Shown here one piece after another: positions 1-8,262 of a DNA stretch of 64,000 bases (its first letter is position 1; each line of letters starts with the position of its first letter). The stretch comes from Bog-756 sp963769905 (lineage in GTDB: Bacteria > Actinomycetota > Acidimicrobiia > Acidimicrobiales > RAAP-2). The notes under the pieces are model-generated. The model had not been told where the DNA came from and did no database searches. It saw only the letters and a program-made list of their open reading frames with translations. The DNA is taken from the NCBI GenBank assembly GCA_963769905.1, contig CAVYNG010000002.1, forward strand, positions 248,001 through 312,000. The letters run 5' to 3'. A program made the position numbers and the translations under genes.

Positions 1-683
1 GCGGAAGTCCCATCCGTGAGATGGCCGAGGCGGCACGAGAGCTCGGGCATCGCTATTGGGCGCTCACCGACCACAGCCCCCGCTTGACGGTTGCCCACGG
101 ATTGGATGCGGAACGACTCCGCCGGCAACTCGAGATCGTCGGCGAGCTCAACGAGGAGCTGGCGCCGTTCCGGGTCCTCACCGGGATCGAGGTCGACATT
201 CTCGAGGACGGCAGGCTCGACCAGGACGAGGAATTGCTCGCGCAGCTCGACGTGGTCGTCGCCAGCGTGCACTCCAAACTCCGCATGGAAGCGCCCGAGA
301 TGACCAGACGGATGCTCCGAGCGATCGAGAGTCCGCACACCGACATCCTCGGCCACTGCACGGGCAGGATCCTGGTCGGGCGCGGCCGCCCACAGTCCAC
401 CTTCGACGCGGAGGCGGTGTTCGCCGCATGCGCGCGGACCGGTACCGCGGTCGAGATCAACTCCCGCCCCGAACGCCTCGATCCCCCGGTGGACCTGCTC
501 GAGCTCGCCCTGGCGCTCGACTGCCTGGTGGTGGTGGACACCGATGCCCATGCGCCCGGCCAGCTCGAGTGGCAGCGCAACGGTTGCGAGCAGGCCGCGT
601 CGGCCGGGGTGCCCGTCGAGCGGGTGATGAACGCCTTGCCACTCGAGGCCCTCCTCGCGTGGACCGCGGGACACGCCGCCTGA
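1..683 (+). CDS. PHP-domain phosphoesterase (C-terminal part; PolX-type), partial
   Basis: The gene runs in from the left edge: the frame is open back to base 3, and reads GSPIREMAEAAR before the first Met at 21, so the usual N-terminal HxH metal motif lies outside the window. Visible PHP motifs are TDHS just after the edge, an EVDIL acidic motif, a VHS motif, a GHxTGR segment and a C-terminal DTDAH. This pattern matches the PHP domain that ends bacterial family X DNA polymerases, or the stand-alone actinobacterial relatives, which are metal-dependent phosphoesterases/3'-5' exonucleases. It is followed 57 bp later by a DNA ligase and a 5'-3' exonuclease, so a repair role is plausible. Whether a polymerase domain precedes it cannot be seen. 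Confidence 0.85.
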   Translation, partial: GSPIREMAEAARELGHRYWALTDHSPRLTVAHGLDAERLRRQLEIVGELNEELAPFRVLTGIEVDILEDGRLDQDEELLAQLDVVVASVHSKLRMEAPEMTRRMLRAIESPHTDILGHCTGRILVGRGRPQSTFDAEAVFAACARTGTAVEINSRPERLDPPVDLLELALALDCLVVVDTDAHAPGQLEWQRNGCEQAASAGVPVERVMNALPLEALLAWTAGHAA

Positions 684-740
684 AGCCCACCGGGCGACGA
701 CGGCAGAGAGGCCGGGCAGAGGACGTACGATGACCTGGCG

Positions 741-1799
741 ATGCTCCCGGTCGAACCTCCGGTGTCACCAATGCTGGCGAAGCTGTCGAGAGAGCTACCG
801 GCGGGTGAAGACTTCATCTACGAGCCGAAGTGGGACGGGTTCCGCTGCATCGTCTTCCGCGACGGGGAGGACGTCGTGCTCGGCAGTCGCAACGAGAAGC
901 CACTCACCCGCTACTTCCCCGAGCTGGTCGAAGCCCTACGTGCCAATCTGCCGAAGCGCTGCGTCCTCGACGGCGAGATCGTCATCGCCGGGCCGTCTGG
1001 CCTGGCATTCGACGCGCTGTCGCAGCGCATCCATCCCGCCGAATCGAGGATCAAGCTGCTGGCGAAGTCGACCCCAGCGTCGTTCGTCGCCTTCGACCTG
1101 CTCGCCTCGGGCGACAGCAACCTCATGGACAAGCCGTTCGCCGTCCGCCGCACGGGTCTCGAGAAGGCACTGAGCAAGGCCCGGCCACCCATCCATCTCA
1201 CCCCGGCCACGACCGAGCTCGAGGTCGCGCGCGATTGGTTCTCTCGTTTCGAGGGCGCCGGGCTGGACGGAGTCGTCGCGAAGGCCGCCGGTCTGCGATA
1301 CCAGCCCGACAAGCGAGTGATGCTCAAGGTCAAGCACGAGCGTACCGCCGACTGCGTGGTCGGCGGCTTCCGGTGGCACAAGGTCGGCGGCGTCGTCGGT
1401 TCGCTTCTCCTCGGGCTCTTCGACGACGAGGGCGTCCTCCATCACGTGGGAGTGGCCTCCGGCTTCAGCGCCGCGTTCCGCGAGGAACTCGTCGGGACTC
1501 TCGACCCGTATCGGAAGCGCGCAGGAAAAGGGCATCCCTGGGTGTTCGACGAGATGCCCGCCGGCCGGGTGCCGGGAGGTCAGAGCCGCTGGACAGGTGG
1601 GAAGGATCTCAGTTGGGAGCCGCTCCGACCCGAGCTCGTCGCCGAGGTCGCCTACGACCATCTCCAGGGTGACCGGTTCCGCCACGCCACCTCCTTCGTT
1701 CGGTGGCGACCGGACCGCGAGCCGGCGTCCTGCGTCTACTCCCAGCTCGACGCTCCGGTCCCGACCGAGCTCAGCGAGGTCTTCGCGACCAAAGGCTGA
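741..1799 (+). CDS. ligC: ATP-dependent DNA ligase, LigC type
   Basis: Predicted to seal nicks in DNA through a ligase-adenylate intermediate. Motif I EPKWDGFR carries the adenylated lysine at K30; later motifs DGEIV, FVAFDLL, EGAGLDGVVAK and KVKHERTADCVV complete the nucleotidyltransferase fold, and a C-terminal OB-fold follows. The 352 residues match stand-alone LigC enzymes of actinobacteria, which lack the polymerase and nuclease domains of LigD. It lies between a PHP-domain gene and an oppositely oriented 5'-3' exonuclease, a repair-like neighbourhood. A TACGAT element ends 9 nt before the ATG, so a very short or absent leader is possible. Function in alternative end joining or base excision repair is inferred from mycobacterial LigC. 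Confidence 0.9.
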   Translation: MLPVEPPVSPMLAKLSRELPAGEDFIYEPKWDGFRCIVFRDGEDVVLGSRNEKPLTRYFPELVEALRANLPKRCVLDGEIVIAGPSGLAFDALSQRIHPAESRIKLLAKSTPASFVAFDLLASGDSNLMDKPFAVRRTGLEKALSKARPPIHLTPATTELEVARDWFSRFEGAGLDGVVAKAAGLRYQPDKRVMLKVKHERTADCVVGGFRWHKVGGVVGSLLLGLFDDEGVLHHVGVASGFSAAFREELVGTLDPYRKRAGKGHPWVFDEMPAGRVPGGQSRWTGGKDLSWEPLRPELVAEVAYDHLQGDRFRHATSFVRWRPDREPASCVYSQLDAPVPTELSEVFATKG

Positions 1800-1821
1800 C
1801 CCCGGCGAGTTGCCGTCGGGC

Positions 1822-2703
1822 TCACCGTCCCGAGATGCGTGCGGCTCGCTCTGCCAACCCCGGGTCCCTGAAGTGTCGGCAGACCTCCTCGAACTCCGGG
1901 GTCGGCCCTTCCCACCGCAGCGCGGGGACCCCCTCGAGCAGGTCGGTGTCGATGCGAAGTGTGGCGAGCTCCTTGAAGAGCTCCGCACGTCCACGCTCCC
2001 GGGCCAGGGTGCCGGCCAGTTTGGCCGCCCCCCGGACCTGTCGTACTTTCGGATCCCACTCGCCGGGTTCGTCGGGCACGGCTTCGATCGTTCCGTAGTG
2101 AGCGAGCACCAACGAGGCCGAACGCTGTCCCCAGCCGGCCAGTCCCGGAAAGCCGTCGGCGGAGTCGCCGACCAGGGCGAGCCAATCGGGAATCGAGCGG
2201 GGAGCGACACCGAACTTCGCCCACACACCCGCTTCGTCCCTGATCGTCCCGCTTCGTCGGTCGAGTTGGACGACCCGCTGGCCGACCACGCACTGGGCCA
2301 GATCCTTGTCCGGCGTGTAGATGATCACCCGATCGACCGCCGTGTCGTCCGCGGCCACCGAGGCCGCCGAGGCCAGTGCGTCGTCGGCTTCGAGCTCGAC
2401 CATCGGCCAGAGCGCCACGCCGAGGGCGTCGAGGGCCGTCTCGAGAATCGAGAACTGAGCCCGTAGCTCCGGTGCGATACCGGCGCCGGTCTTGTAGCCG
2501 GGCCAGAGGTCGTTGCGAAACGACTCGATCACCTGGTCGGTCGCGACGCCGAGGTGGGTGGCGCCATCCTGCAACATCCCGACCACGGTGAGGACGACGC
2601 CTCTCGCCGCGCCGACTTCGGTGCCGTCGTCGGCGGCTCGGGGCGGCTGCCCGAAGAAATGGCGGAACAGCTCATAGGTGCCGTCCACGAGGTGGACATC
2701 CAT
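1822..2703 (-). CDS. 5'-3' exonuclease (PolA N-terminal / FEN-like domain)
   Basis: A 293-residue stand-alone relative of the 5' nuclease domain of DNA polymerase I. The protein starts MDVHLVDGTYELFRHFF, the usual metal-binding DGT strand. It has the acidic cluster ELEADDALA and the TPDKDLAQCV motif, followed by a helix-hairpin-helix H3TH region around DWLALVGDSADGFPGLAGWG. These residues bind divalent metals and the DNA flap. It is convergent with ligC, 22 bp apart. The role is probably flap or primer removal in repair. Stand-alone copies are common in actinobacteria, so its presence beside a ligase is suggestive rather than unusual. Confidence 0.88.
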   Translation of the reverse strand: MDVHLVDGTYELFRHFFGQPPRAADDGTEVGAARGVVLTVVGMLQDGATHLGVATDQVIESFRNDLWPGYKTGAGIAPELRAQFSILETALDALGVALWPMVELEADDALASAASVAADDTAVDRVIIYTPDKDLAQCVVGQRVVQLDRRSGTIRDEAGVWAKFGVAPRSIPDWLALVGDSADGFPGLAGWGQRSASLVLAHYGTIEAVPDEPGEWDPKVRQVRGAAKLAGTLARERGRAELFKELATLRIDTDLLEGVPALRWEGPTPEFEEVCRHFRDPGLAERAARISGR

Positions 2704-2754
2704 TCCGGCAGTCTGGCAGACGGCATCGACCGGGTAGGCCGCGCACGGAGGGCT

Positions 2755-3658
2755 TCAATCCCTCAGCACTGCTGCGGCGAAGCGTCGGACCCGTTGGGGG
2801 TCGGCGATCGAGTCGATCTCGACGATCTTGCCGTCCGCAACCGTGAACCCCATGACGACGGTGGGTTCGCCGTCCATGGTGACGACCACTCCGGGCGCTC
2901 CGTTCGCCCGGGCGGTGTGGAGTTGCGTGTCCGGGCGAGCGAGCCACGACGTCAGCCCTTTCCGTGCCTGTTGCGCCACGGGGGTCGCACCGTGGAGCAC
3001 CGAGGACGCGGCAGGCAGAGCGGGACTGCCGTCGATTCGCAAGACGACGTCGGGGTCGAGGAACGCGACCAACGCGTCGAAGTCGCCTCCTCGTGCCGCC
3101 GCAAAAGAAGGCGTCGACCACCTCTTTCTGGCGAGCGAAGTCGTGGGCCGGCTCCTGCGCCTCGGCACCCTTCACCCGCCTGCGAGCCCGGCTCGCCAGC
3201 TGCCTCGCGGCTGGGGGACTGCGGCCGACCATGGGGGCGATCTCCTCGAAGGGAAGGTCGAACATGTCATGGAGTACGAATGCCAGCCGTTCCGCCGGGG
3301 TCAGCGTGTCGAGCACGACGAGGAGTGCAAGCCCGACCGAATCGGCCAGGATCGCCTCTTCATCCGGTGCGAGGTCACCCGAGGCCCGCACGACAGGATC
3401 GGGAACGTGGGATTCGAGCGGTTCCTCGCGCCGGACACCACGTGCGCGCAATTTGTTCAGGCAGACGCGGGCGACGACCGTCGTCAACCACCCGCCGAGG
3501 TTCTCGATCTTGTCCGCGTCGGACCGACTGAGGCGCTCCCACGCGTCCTGCACGGCGTCGTCCGCTTCGCTCAGAGAGCCGAGCATGCGATAGGCGACCG
3601 CCTCGAGATGGCGCCGCTGCTCCTCGAAGCGGACTGCCAGGAATCCCTGCTCGTCCAT
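2755..3658 (-). pseudogene. sigJ: ECF41-type sigma factor with SnoaL-like C-terminal domain, frameshifted
   Basis: The first frame encodes a sigma-2 region (MLGSLSEADDAVQDAW) and a sigma-4 region (LTPAERLAFVLHDMFDLPFEEIA) up to about residue 180. The reading then jumps frame: the SnoaL-like regulatory domain (FAAARGGDFDALVAFLDPDVV through VMGFTVADGKIVEID) is found in the neighbouring frame, ending at 2755. Removing one base from the AAAA run at 3103-3106 rejoins the two parts. ECF41 sigmas need this C-terminal domain for activity control, so the break falls at the functional hinge. The original frame otherwise continues to 2672 with an unrelated tail. A matching promoter lies upstream and the classical partner gene diverges from it. 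The shift could be a sequencing error or a real lesion. Confidence 0.82.
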
Positions 3659-3693
3659 CCTTCACATCCTTGCTCGTGGATCTCTGCCGAGTT

Positions 3694-3720
3694 GACCCTT
3701 GGCGCCCCAAGGGTGTGACA
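3694..3720 (-). promoter_or_regulatory. ECF41-type promoter of the sigma factor gene
   Basis: Read on the minus strand, TGTCACA (3720-3714), 16 nt, then GGTC (3697-3694). The published ECF41 target motif is TGTCACA at -35 and CGTC at -10 with a 16-nt spacer, so only one base differs. Transcription would start about 28 nt before the sigma ATG. This predicts autoregulation. The identical element faces the partner gene. Confidence 0.75.
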
Positions 3721-3741
3721 GCGGTGGGCGGTTTCGGGCGT

Positions 3742-3768
3742 TGTCACATCTCGGCCGCCCCAGGGGTC
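3742..3768 (+). promoter_or_regulatory. ECF41-type promoter of the AhpD-like partner gene
   Basis: TGTCACA at 3742-3748, a 16-nt spacer, and GGTC at 3765-3768 match the ECF41 consensus in both sequence and spacing. It mirrors the minus-strand promoter, with the two -35 elements 21 bp apart. The predicted start site is about 50 nt before the GTG of the partner gene, leaving room for the AAGAGGAG ribosome binding site. Confidence 0.78.
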
Positions 3769-3827
3769 ATGAGCGGTGAGCCGCCAAACGCGGTTTCCGA
3801 CCGACAACCCGACAAGAGGAGCCTGAC

Positions 3828-4406
3828 GTGGCGACCTACCTCCCGCCCATCGAACGGCCGAAGGGGCTGTTCCTCCAGCTGATGTACTTCTTCATGCGCC
3901 GCCGGTTCGGAAAGGTGATGACGCCGATCGCGGTCTTCTCGGCGCGGATGCCATTGGCCTTCACGACGTTCTACGGAAAGGTGTCCAAGCTCGACAAGAA
4001 GCTCCAGCTTCCGGAACAGACCGCCGTGGTGATCCGCGAGCGGGTCGCGACCATCAACACCTGTCTCTTCTGCATGGACGCTGCCCGCTGGTCGGCGATG
4101 CAGAAGTCTCCCGACAACGTGGCGCGTTTCGACGCCTTGTCGGAGTACCGGTCGAGTCCCCTGTTCACCGCTGCCGAGCGTGCCGCTCTGGACTACGTCA
4201 GCGAGCTCACGACGGAAAGAGAGGTGCGGCCCGAGACCTTCGAGGAGCTCTCCCGTCGGTACACCGAGCGCGAGATCTGCGACATCGTCTGGCTCGTCGC
4301 CAGCGAGCACATGTACAACATGAGCAACATCGCCCTCAACATCGGCTCGGACGGTCTCTGCGAGCTCGACCCTGCCGTCGTGGGTAGCGAGGCCGCGTCT
4401 GCGTGA
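3828..4406 (+). CDS. AhpD-like / carboxymuconolactone decarboxylase family protein, ECF41 partner
   Basis: A 192-residue all-helical protein of the AhpD/CMD superfamily. The region INTCLFCMDAARW holds a CxxC pair (C79 and C82), the redox or peroxidase centre of AhpD-like proteins, followed by the expected His/Glu-rich helices. The GTG start at 3828 has a good AAGAGGAG ribosome binding site. The gene diverges from an ECF41 sigma factor and carries the matching promoter, the arrangement known for ECF41 sigmas and their CMD-family targets. The substrate is unknown. A hydroperoxide or thiol redox role is inferred from the family. N-terminal hydrophobic patches may reflect membrane association. 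Confidence 0.82.
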   Translation: MATYLPPIERPKGLFLQLMYFFMRRRFGKVMTPIAVFSARMPLAFTTFYGKVSKLDKKLQLPEQTAVVIRERVATINTCLFCMDAARWSAMQKSPDNVARFDALSEYRSSPLFTAAERAALDYVSELTTEREVRPETFEELSRRYTEREICDIVWLVASEHMYNMSNIALNIGSDGLCELDPAVVGSEAASA

Positions 4407-4421
4407 CGATCCCGGCTGGGC

Positions 4422-4865
4422 TCAGCCGATTGCGTTCGAGGAGATCCGGTCGGCTCTCACGAAGACGGCGCACCGCCGATCCTCGACCATGACCCGGTCG
4501 AACTCGGCCCAGTCCTCGTGGTCGCCACCGGCGGCACGGTAGGCCGAACGGATGACAGCGGGAACGTCCAATCCGAGTTCGGCGCCGTCGTCGGGTCCGA
4601 TCAACCGGACGGGTCCCGCGACGGCCGCCCACTGACCCCCGACCTTGAACACCACGGTGGCCTGCCCGCTCCGCCGAAGGAGGCGGAGCTTCAGGCTGCC
4701 GCCCTGCGCCACGAGGGCGACGCTCGGCGACCCGTCCACCGGATCGTCGGCGACGCCCGCACTGACCACCGAGGCCTGAACCGAACCATCCGCTCTCGTC
4801 GTGGCCACCACCGCCAGGTGGTGGTCGCCGTCCGCCAGTCGTTCGACATCGCCGAGGTCGGTCAT
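4422..4865 (-). CDS. Pyridoxamine 5'-phosphate oxidase-like (F420/FMN split-barrel) protein
   Basis: The 147 residues form a typical split beta-barrel: HLAVVATTRADGSVQASVV opens the barrel, followed by VALVAQGGSLKLRLLRRSGQATVVF and the GPVRLIGP strand. Many actinobacterial members of this family bind coenzyme F420 rather than FMN; which applies here cannot be read from the sequence. GAGAGGA upstream is a good ribosome binding site. It is 79 bp downstream of a UbiA-family gene on the same strand and may be co-transcribed with it. It ends 15 bp from the convergent AhpD-like gene. Confidence 0.78.
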   Translation of the reverse strand: MTDLGDVERLADGDHHLAVVATTRADGSVQASVVSAGVADDPVDGSPSVALVAQGGSLKLRLLRRSGQATVVFKVGGQWAAVAGPVRLIGPDDGAELGLDVPAVIRSAYRAAGGDHEDWAEFDRVMVEDRRCAVFVRADRISSNAIG

Positions 4866-4944
4866 CCGGAGTTCCTCTCTGCTCTGGGATTACGCCTGAA
4901 CCCGTTCGAGCGCGGAGCTGCATCCGAGGCCCCCGGTCTCCGTC

Positions 4945-5964
4945 TCAGTGGATGTCGGCGAGCGCGGCGACGAGGAGTCCGAGGACGAGCAGGGCACCGG
5001 CCCGCCTGGTGTGCAGGAAGGCGATCCCTGCGAACCACAAGGGCCAGATCACCCACCCGTCCGGTGGAACCTTCGGTTTCGGCCGGCTGAATCCCCGTAG
5101 TGCCTTGACCAGTGTCGGCAGAGCCAGCAGGACCACCAGCGACGGCCACCCGATGGCGCCGACCGCGACGCACAGGATCACCAGCGCGTAGAAGCCGATC
5201 ATCATCACCTTGGTCCAGTGACGCGACCGTGCTTCGCCCAACAGGACCGGCAAGGTCCGGATCCCGAGCGGCTCGTCGAAGCTGGCCTTGTCGATGTGCT
5301 TGCCCATGAGGACCGAGGTACAGAGGAGCGCATAGGGGAGCGATGCGAGCAGCACTTCCCAGGTCACGGTGCCGACCGCTGCGTAGTAGGTGCCACCCAC
5401 CATCAGCGGTCCCCACACCACGAGCACGTCCGCCTCGCCGAGGCCTCGTTTCTTCAGCCGGAGCGGCGGAGCCGTGTAGGCCACACTGAGGAGGAAGCCG
5501 CCGAGCGCGAACACCAAGATCGGCCAGCCGCGCTGTGAGGTGAGGACGACCAGGATCACGAGATCGACGGCATTCACCAGCAAGGCCGCCTCGGCGAGGC
5601 GTCGCCGTGTGATCATCCCGGAGAGCACCGGGTGCGGCGCGTAGAGGGCCCGCGGATAGTCGGCGGTGTCCGCACCGACCTCGCTGTCGAAGAGATCGTT
5701 CATCAGGTTGTTGGCCACATGGGCGAGGACGATCCCGATGAAGGCCAATGCGAGGAGCCAGCCGTCGAAGCCGGGCCGTCGCACCGCGAGCAGGGTCGCG
5801 ATCGCGCCGGCGGTCAGCGTCATCGGAAGGACGGCGGCTCTGGTCAACACCAGCCACCGGCCGACGAAGTCGAGTGGACGGCCCTCGGGAGGATTGGTGG
5901 TGCGCAGGATCTCCGCCCAGCTCGTCAGCCGCCCGCGGACTCCCTGCGTACCGATCGTCGCCAC
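4945..5964 (-). CDS. UbiA-family prenyltransferase (MenA-like)
   Basis: An integral membrane protein of 339 residues with about eight hydrophobic helices. The first aspartate-rich motif is in NNLMNDLFDSEVGAD, the NDxxD site for prenyl diphosphate and Mg2+. A second charged loop is near GKHIDKASFDEP. This is the fold of MenA (1,4-dihydroxy-2-naphthoate polyprenyltransferase) and related enzymes that attach isoprenoid chains to aromatic acceptors at the membrane. The MenA role is plausible for a menaquinone-using actinobacterium, but no other men genes are nearby and the second motif is not textbook, so the substrate is left open. Confidence 0.78.
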   Translation of the reverse strand: MATIGTQGVRGRLTSWAEILRTTNPPEGRPLDFVGRWLVLTRAAVLPMTLTAGAIATLLAVRRPGFDGWLLALAFIGIVLAHVANNLMNDLFDSEVGADTADYPRALYAPHPVLSGMITRRRLAEAALLVNAVDLVILVVLTSQRGWPILVFALGGFLLSVAYTAPPLRLKKRGLGEADVLVVWGPLMVGGTYYAAVGTVTWEVLLASLPYALLCTSVLMGKHIDKASFDEPLGIRTLPVLLGEARSRHWTKVMMIGFYALVILCVAVGAIGWPSLVVLLALPTLVKALRGFSRPKPKVPPDGWVIWPLWFAGIAFLHTRRAGALLVLGLLVAALADIH

Positions 5965-6050
5965 CGATCGCGACCTTATCCACTCGGCATCCCGAGAGGA
6001 GCCTTCGGGTACCGGACCCCACGGCGACCGCCCCGATAGCGTGGCGCGCG

Positions 6051-6602
6051 GTGGCAGAGGTCCAGTCGAGATACGGACGGGTCGCCGACGGGTTCGGGCG
6101 TCGGCTCGCGGGTGTGCGTGACGATCAGTGGGGCGCGCCGACCCCCTGTGACGATTGGGACGTGCGCACCCTCGTCACGCACGTGATCTCGACGCACGGA
6201 CGAGTGGCGGCGGCCGTGACCGAGTCGGAGCCGGCGGAGGTGGACCCCGAGGGTGACCTGGCGGCTCGGTGGTCCGAGGCGAGTGCGTCCATCGCCGAGT
6301 CGCTCGACGATCCCGAGCTCTCCTCCCAGGCGATCAGCGGGATGTTCGGTGACCAGCCCTTCGAGTCACTGGTGGGTCGCCTGCTCTGTGCCGACACGTT
6401 GTTCCACACCTGGGACCTCGCCCGGGCGACCGGTCAAGACGAACGGCTCGACGCCGAGGCGGTGGTGAAGGCCATGGAGTTCCTCGAGCCGTTGGACGAC
6501 GCGATCCGTCGGCCCGGTGGCTTCGCCCCGAAGATCGCTTCGCCCGCAGATGCGAATGGCCAAACGCGGCTCCTCAACTTCGGCGGCCGCGCCGACTCCT
6601 GA
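6051..6602 (+). CDS. TIGR03086 / mycothiol-dependent maleylpyruvate isomerase-like (DinB fold) protein
   Basis: The conserved core TPCDDWDVRTLVTHV and the later LCADTLFHTWDLARATG, with its His-Thr-Trp-Asp motif, identify the actinobacterial metal-binding four-helix family related to maleylpyruvate isomerase and DinB. The frame is open much further upstream, but the GTG at 6051 (VAEVQSRYGRV) gives the normal family N-terminus and a 183-residue protein. Members are thought to use Zn2+ and mycothiol. The actual reaction is unknown for this branch. A hairpin follows the stop immediately. Confidence 0.72.
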   Translation: MAEVQSRYGRVADGFGRRLAGVRDDQWGAPTPCDDWDVRTLVTHVISTHGRVAAAVTESEPAEVDPEGDLAARWSEASASIAESLDDPELSSQAISGMFGDQPFESLVGRLLCADTLFHTWDLARATGQDERLDAEAVVKAMEFLEPLDDAIRRPGGFAPKIASPADANGQTRLLNFGGRADS

Positions 6603-6619
6603 CCCCACCCCTCGTGGGG
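6603..6619 (+). terminator. GC-rich hairpin after the TIGR03086 gene
   Basis: CCCCAC and GTGGGG form a perfect 6-bp stem around a 5-nt loop directly after the stop codon. There is no T tract, so it is a terminator-like hairpin rather than a proven intrinsic terminator. Confidence 0.45.
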
Positions 6620-6693
6620 CGTCCCCGGCGAAGGGGCGGCGATGGGACCGCCCGGAGCGGCCCCGCTCGAGCGTGCACGGGTAGGGTCGGCAA

Positions 6694-8262
6694 ATGGCCG
6701 ACTACGACGCCATCGTCATCGGGGCGGGCCACAACGGTCTGACCGCGGCGACGGTGATGGCCCGCGGCGGATTGCGGGTGGCCTGCCTCGAGAAGAACCA
6801 CTTCATCGGCGGCATGGCGTCGTCGACCGAGTTGGTGCGCGGCTTCCGCTTCGAGCTGGCCGGTTCGATCCAGTTTCCGGTGCCGACCGAGATCTACGAC
6901 GACCTCGACCTCGCGTCGTGTCCCATCTACGAGCCGGAGATCCAGTCGGTCTCGATCAGCGAATCCTCGGGGACTCCGATCTACCTCTACTCGGACCCCG
7001 AACGTCTCCTCGAACACCTGGGTGAGACCCTCGGGATCGACGCCGTGCTCGGGATGGCCGAGGTCGCCGCCTGGGCCGAGGCACCGGCGAGAGCCATCGG
7101 CCGGTTCGACGTCCGGAAACCGCCCCGTTCGCTCGACGAGATGTTCGCCACCGCCTCCAACGAGGAGGAGCGCGACGCGATCCGAATCGCGCTGTTCGGG
7201 AGCGTCATGGACGTCGTCGACCGGTATCTGCCCGATCGTGAGAAGCACGCGCCGGTCCGGAGCATGCTGAGCTTCCTTTCGGTCAACTCGACCTTTCGGG
7301 GGCCGTACTCGCCCGGCAGCGCGCTCTGCCTCGCGTTCGCATTGGCATCGCCCGGAGACGTGACGATGTCCAAGGTCCGTGGCGGCATCGGCACCATCTC
7401 GGAGCATCTCCGCGGTCTGTTCGAATCGCACGGAGGCGAGCTCCGTCGTCATACCAAGGTGCGCAGGATCGTCGTCGACGACGGCTCGGTGAAGGGGGTC
7501 GAGCTCGGCGACGGTGAGATGGTGACCGCGCCGGTCGTCGTCTCGAACCTCGACCCCACGGCCACCTTCACCCAACTGATCGATCCGGAGCGCCTCCCCG
7601 ACGGCTTCCGGAGCCGGGTCGCGCACATCGATCATCGGGCGGCCTACTTCCAGGCCCACTTCGCCCTCAACGGGCTTCCGGAGTACGCCGCACCGTTCGA
7701 GTCGCTCAACGGCGCCGGGAAGTGCCACAACGTGACCTTCTTCGGAACCGCCGAACAGATGCAGCAGGATTTCGAAGGTTGTGTGCGCGGGCGGGTCCCC
7801 GCTTCACCCTCGTTCAACCTCCAGATACCGACGCTGCACGACCCCGACCTCGCGCCTCCGGGGATGCACGCGGCGAGCAGCTTCGCCTTCTACCTGCCGG
7901 TGACCTCGAACCACGAGGCGCAGACCCGACTGCGGGACGAGATGGCCGAGCGCATGGTGTCCAAGATCACCAGGTTCGCCCCCAACTTTCCCGACCTCGT
8001 CGAACGCCAGCTCAACTACCCCGCCTACTCCTACGAGCTCATGTTCGGGTGTACCGCCGGCGACTTCACCCACGGGTTGCTCCAACCGGAATTCATGGGT
8101 CCCTTCCGCCCCGGGCCTCGTGGATGGAGCGATCAGCAGGTGCCGGTCGAGGGCCTCTATCTGTGCGGTGCCGGATGCCACGGAGGGCCCGGGGTCACCT
8201 TCATCCCGGGCTACAACTGCGGCTATGCAGTGCTCGAGGCGCGCTCGTCGAGCTTGTTGTAG
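6694..8262 (+). CDS. FAD-dependent oxidoreductase, phytoene-desaturase / PYROXD2-like
   Basis: A 522-residue flavoprotein. The Rossmann dinucleotide motif is IVIGAGHNGLTAATVMARGG near residues 8-27, followed by the basic ExK strand (CLEKN) and the GGMASS loop typical of the CrtI/PYROXD2 group. The C-terminal flavin motif is LYLCGAGCHGGPGVTFIPG. Enzymes of this group desaturate or isomerise carotenoid or lipid-like substrates; no carotenoid genes are nearby, so the substrate is unknown. TAGGGT lies 6 nt before the ATG, suggesting a leaderless transcript. The 3' end overlaps the convergent membrane-protein gene by 40 bp. Confidence 0.82.
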   Translation: MADYDAIVIGAGHNGLTAATVMARGGLRVACLEKNHFIGGMASSTELVRGFRFELAGSIQFPVPTEIYDDLDLASCPIYEPEIQSVSISESSGTPIYLYSDPERLLEHLGETLGIDAVLGMAEVAAWAEAPARAIGRFDVRKPPRSLDEMFATASNEEERDAIRIALFGSVMDVVDRYLPDREKHAPVRSMLSFLSVNSTFRGPYSPGSALCLAFALASPGDVTMSKVRGGIGTISEHLRGLFESHGGELRRHTKVRRIVVDDGSVKGVELGDGEMVTAPVVVSNLDPTATFTQLIDPERLPDGFRSRVAHIDHRAAYFQAHFALNGLPEYAAPFESLNGAGKCHNVTFFGTAEQMQQDFEGCVRGRVPASPSFNLQIPTLHDPDLAPPGMHAASSFAFYLPVTSNHEAQTRLRDEMAERMVSKITRFAPNFPDLVERQLNYPAYSYELMFGCTAGDFTHGLLQPEFMGPFRPGPRGWSDQQVPVEGLYLCGAGCHGGPGVTFIPGYNCGYAVLEARSSSLL

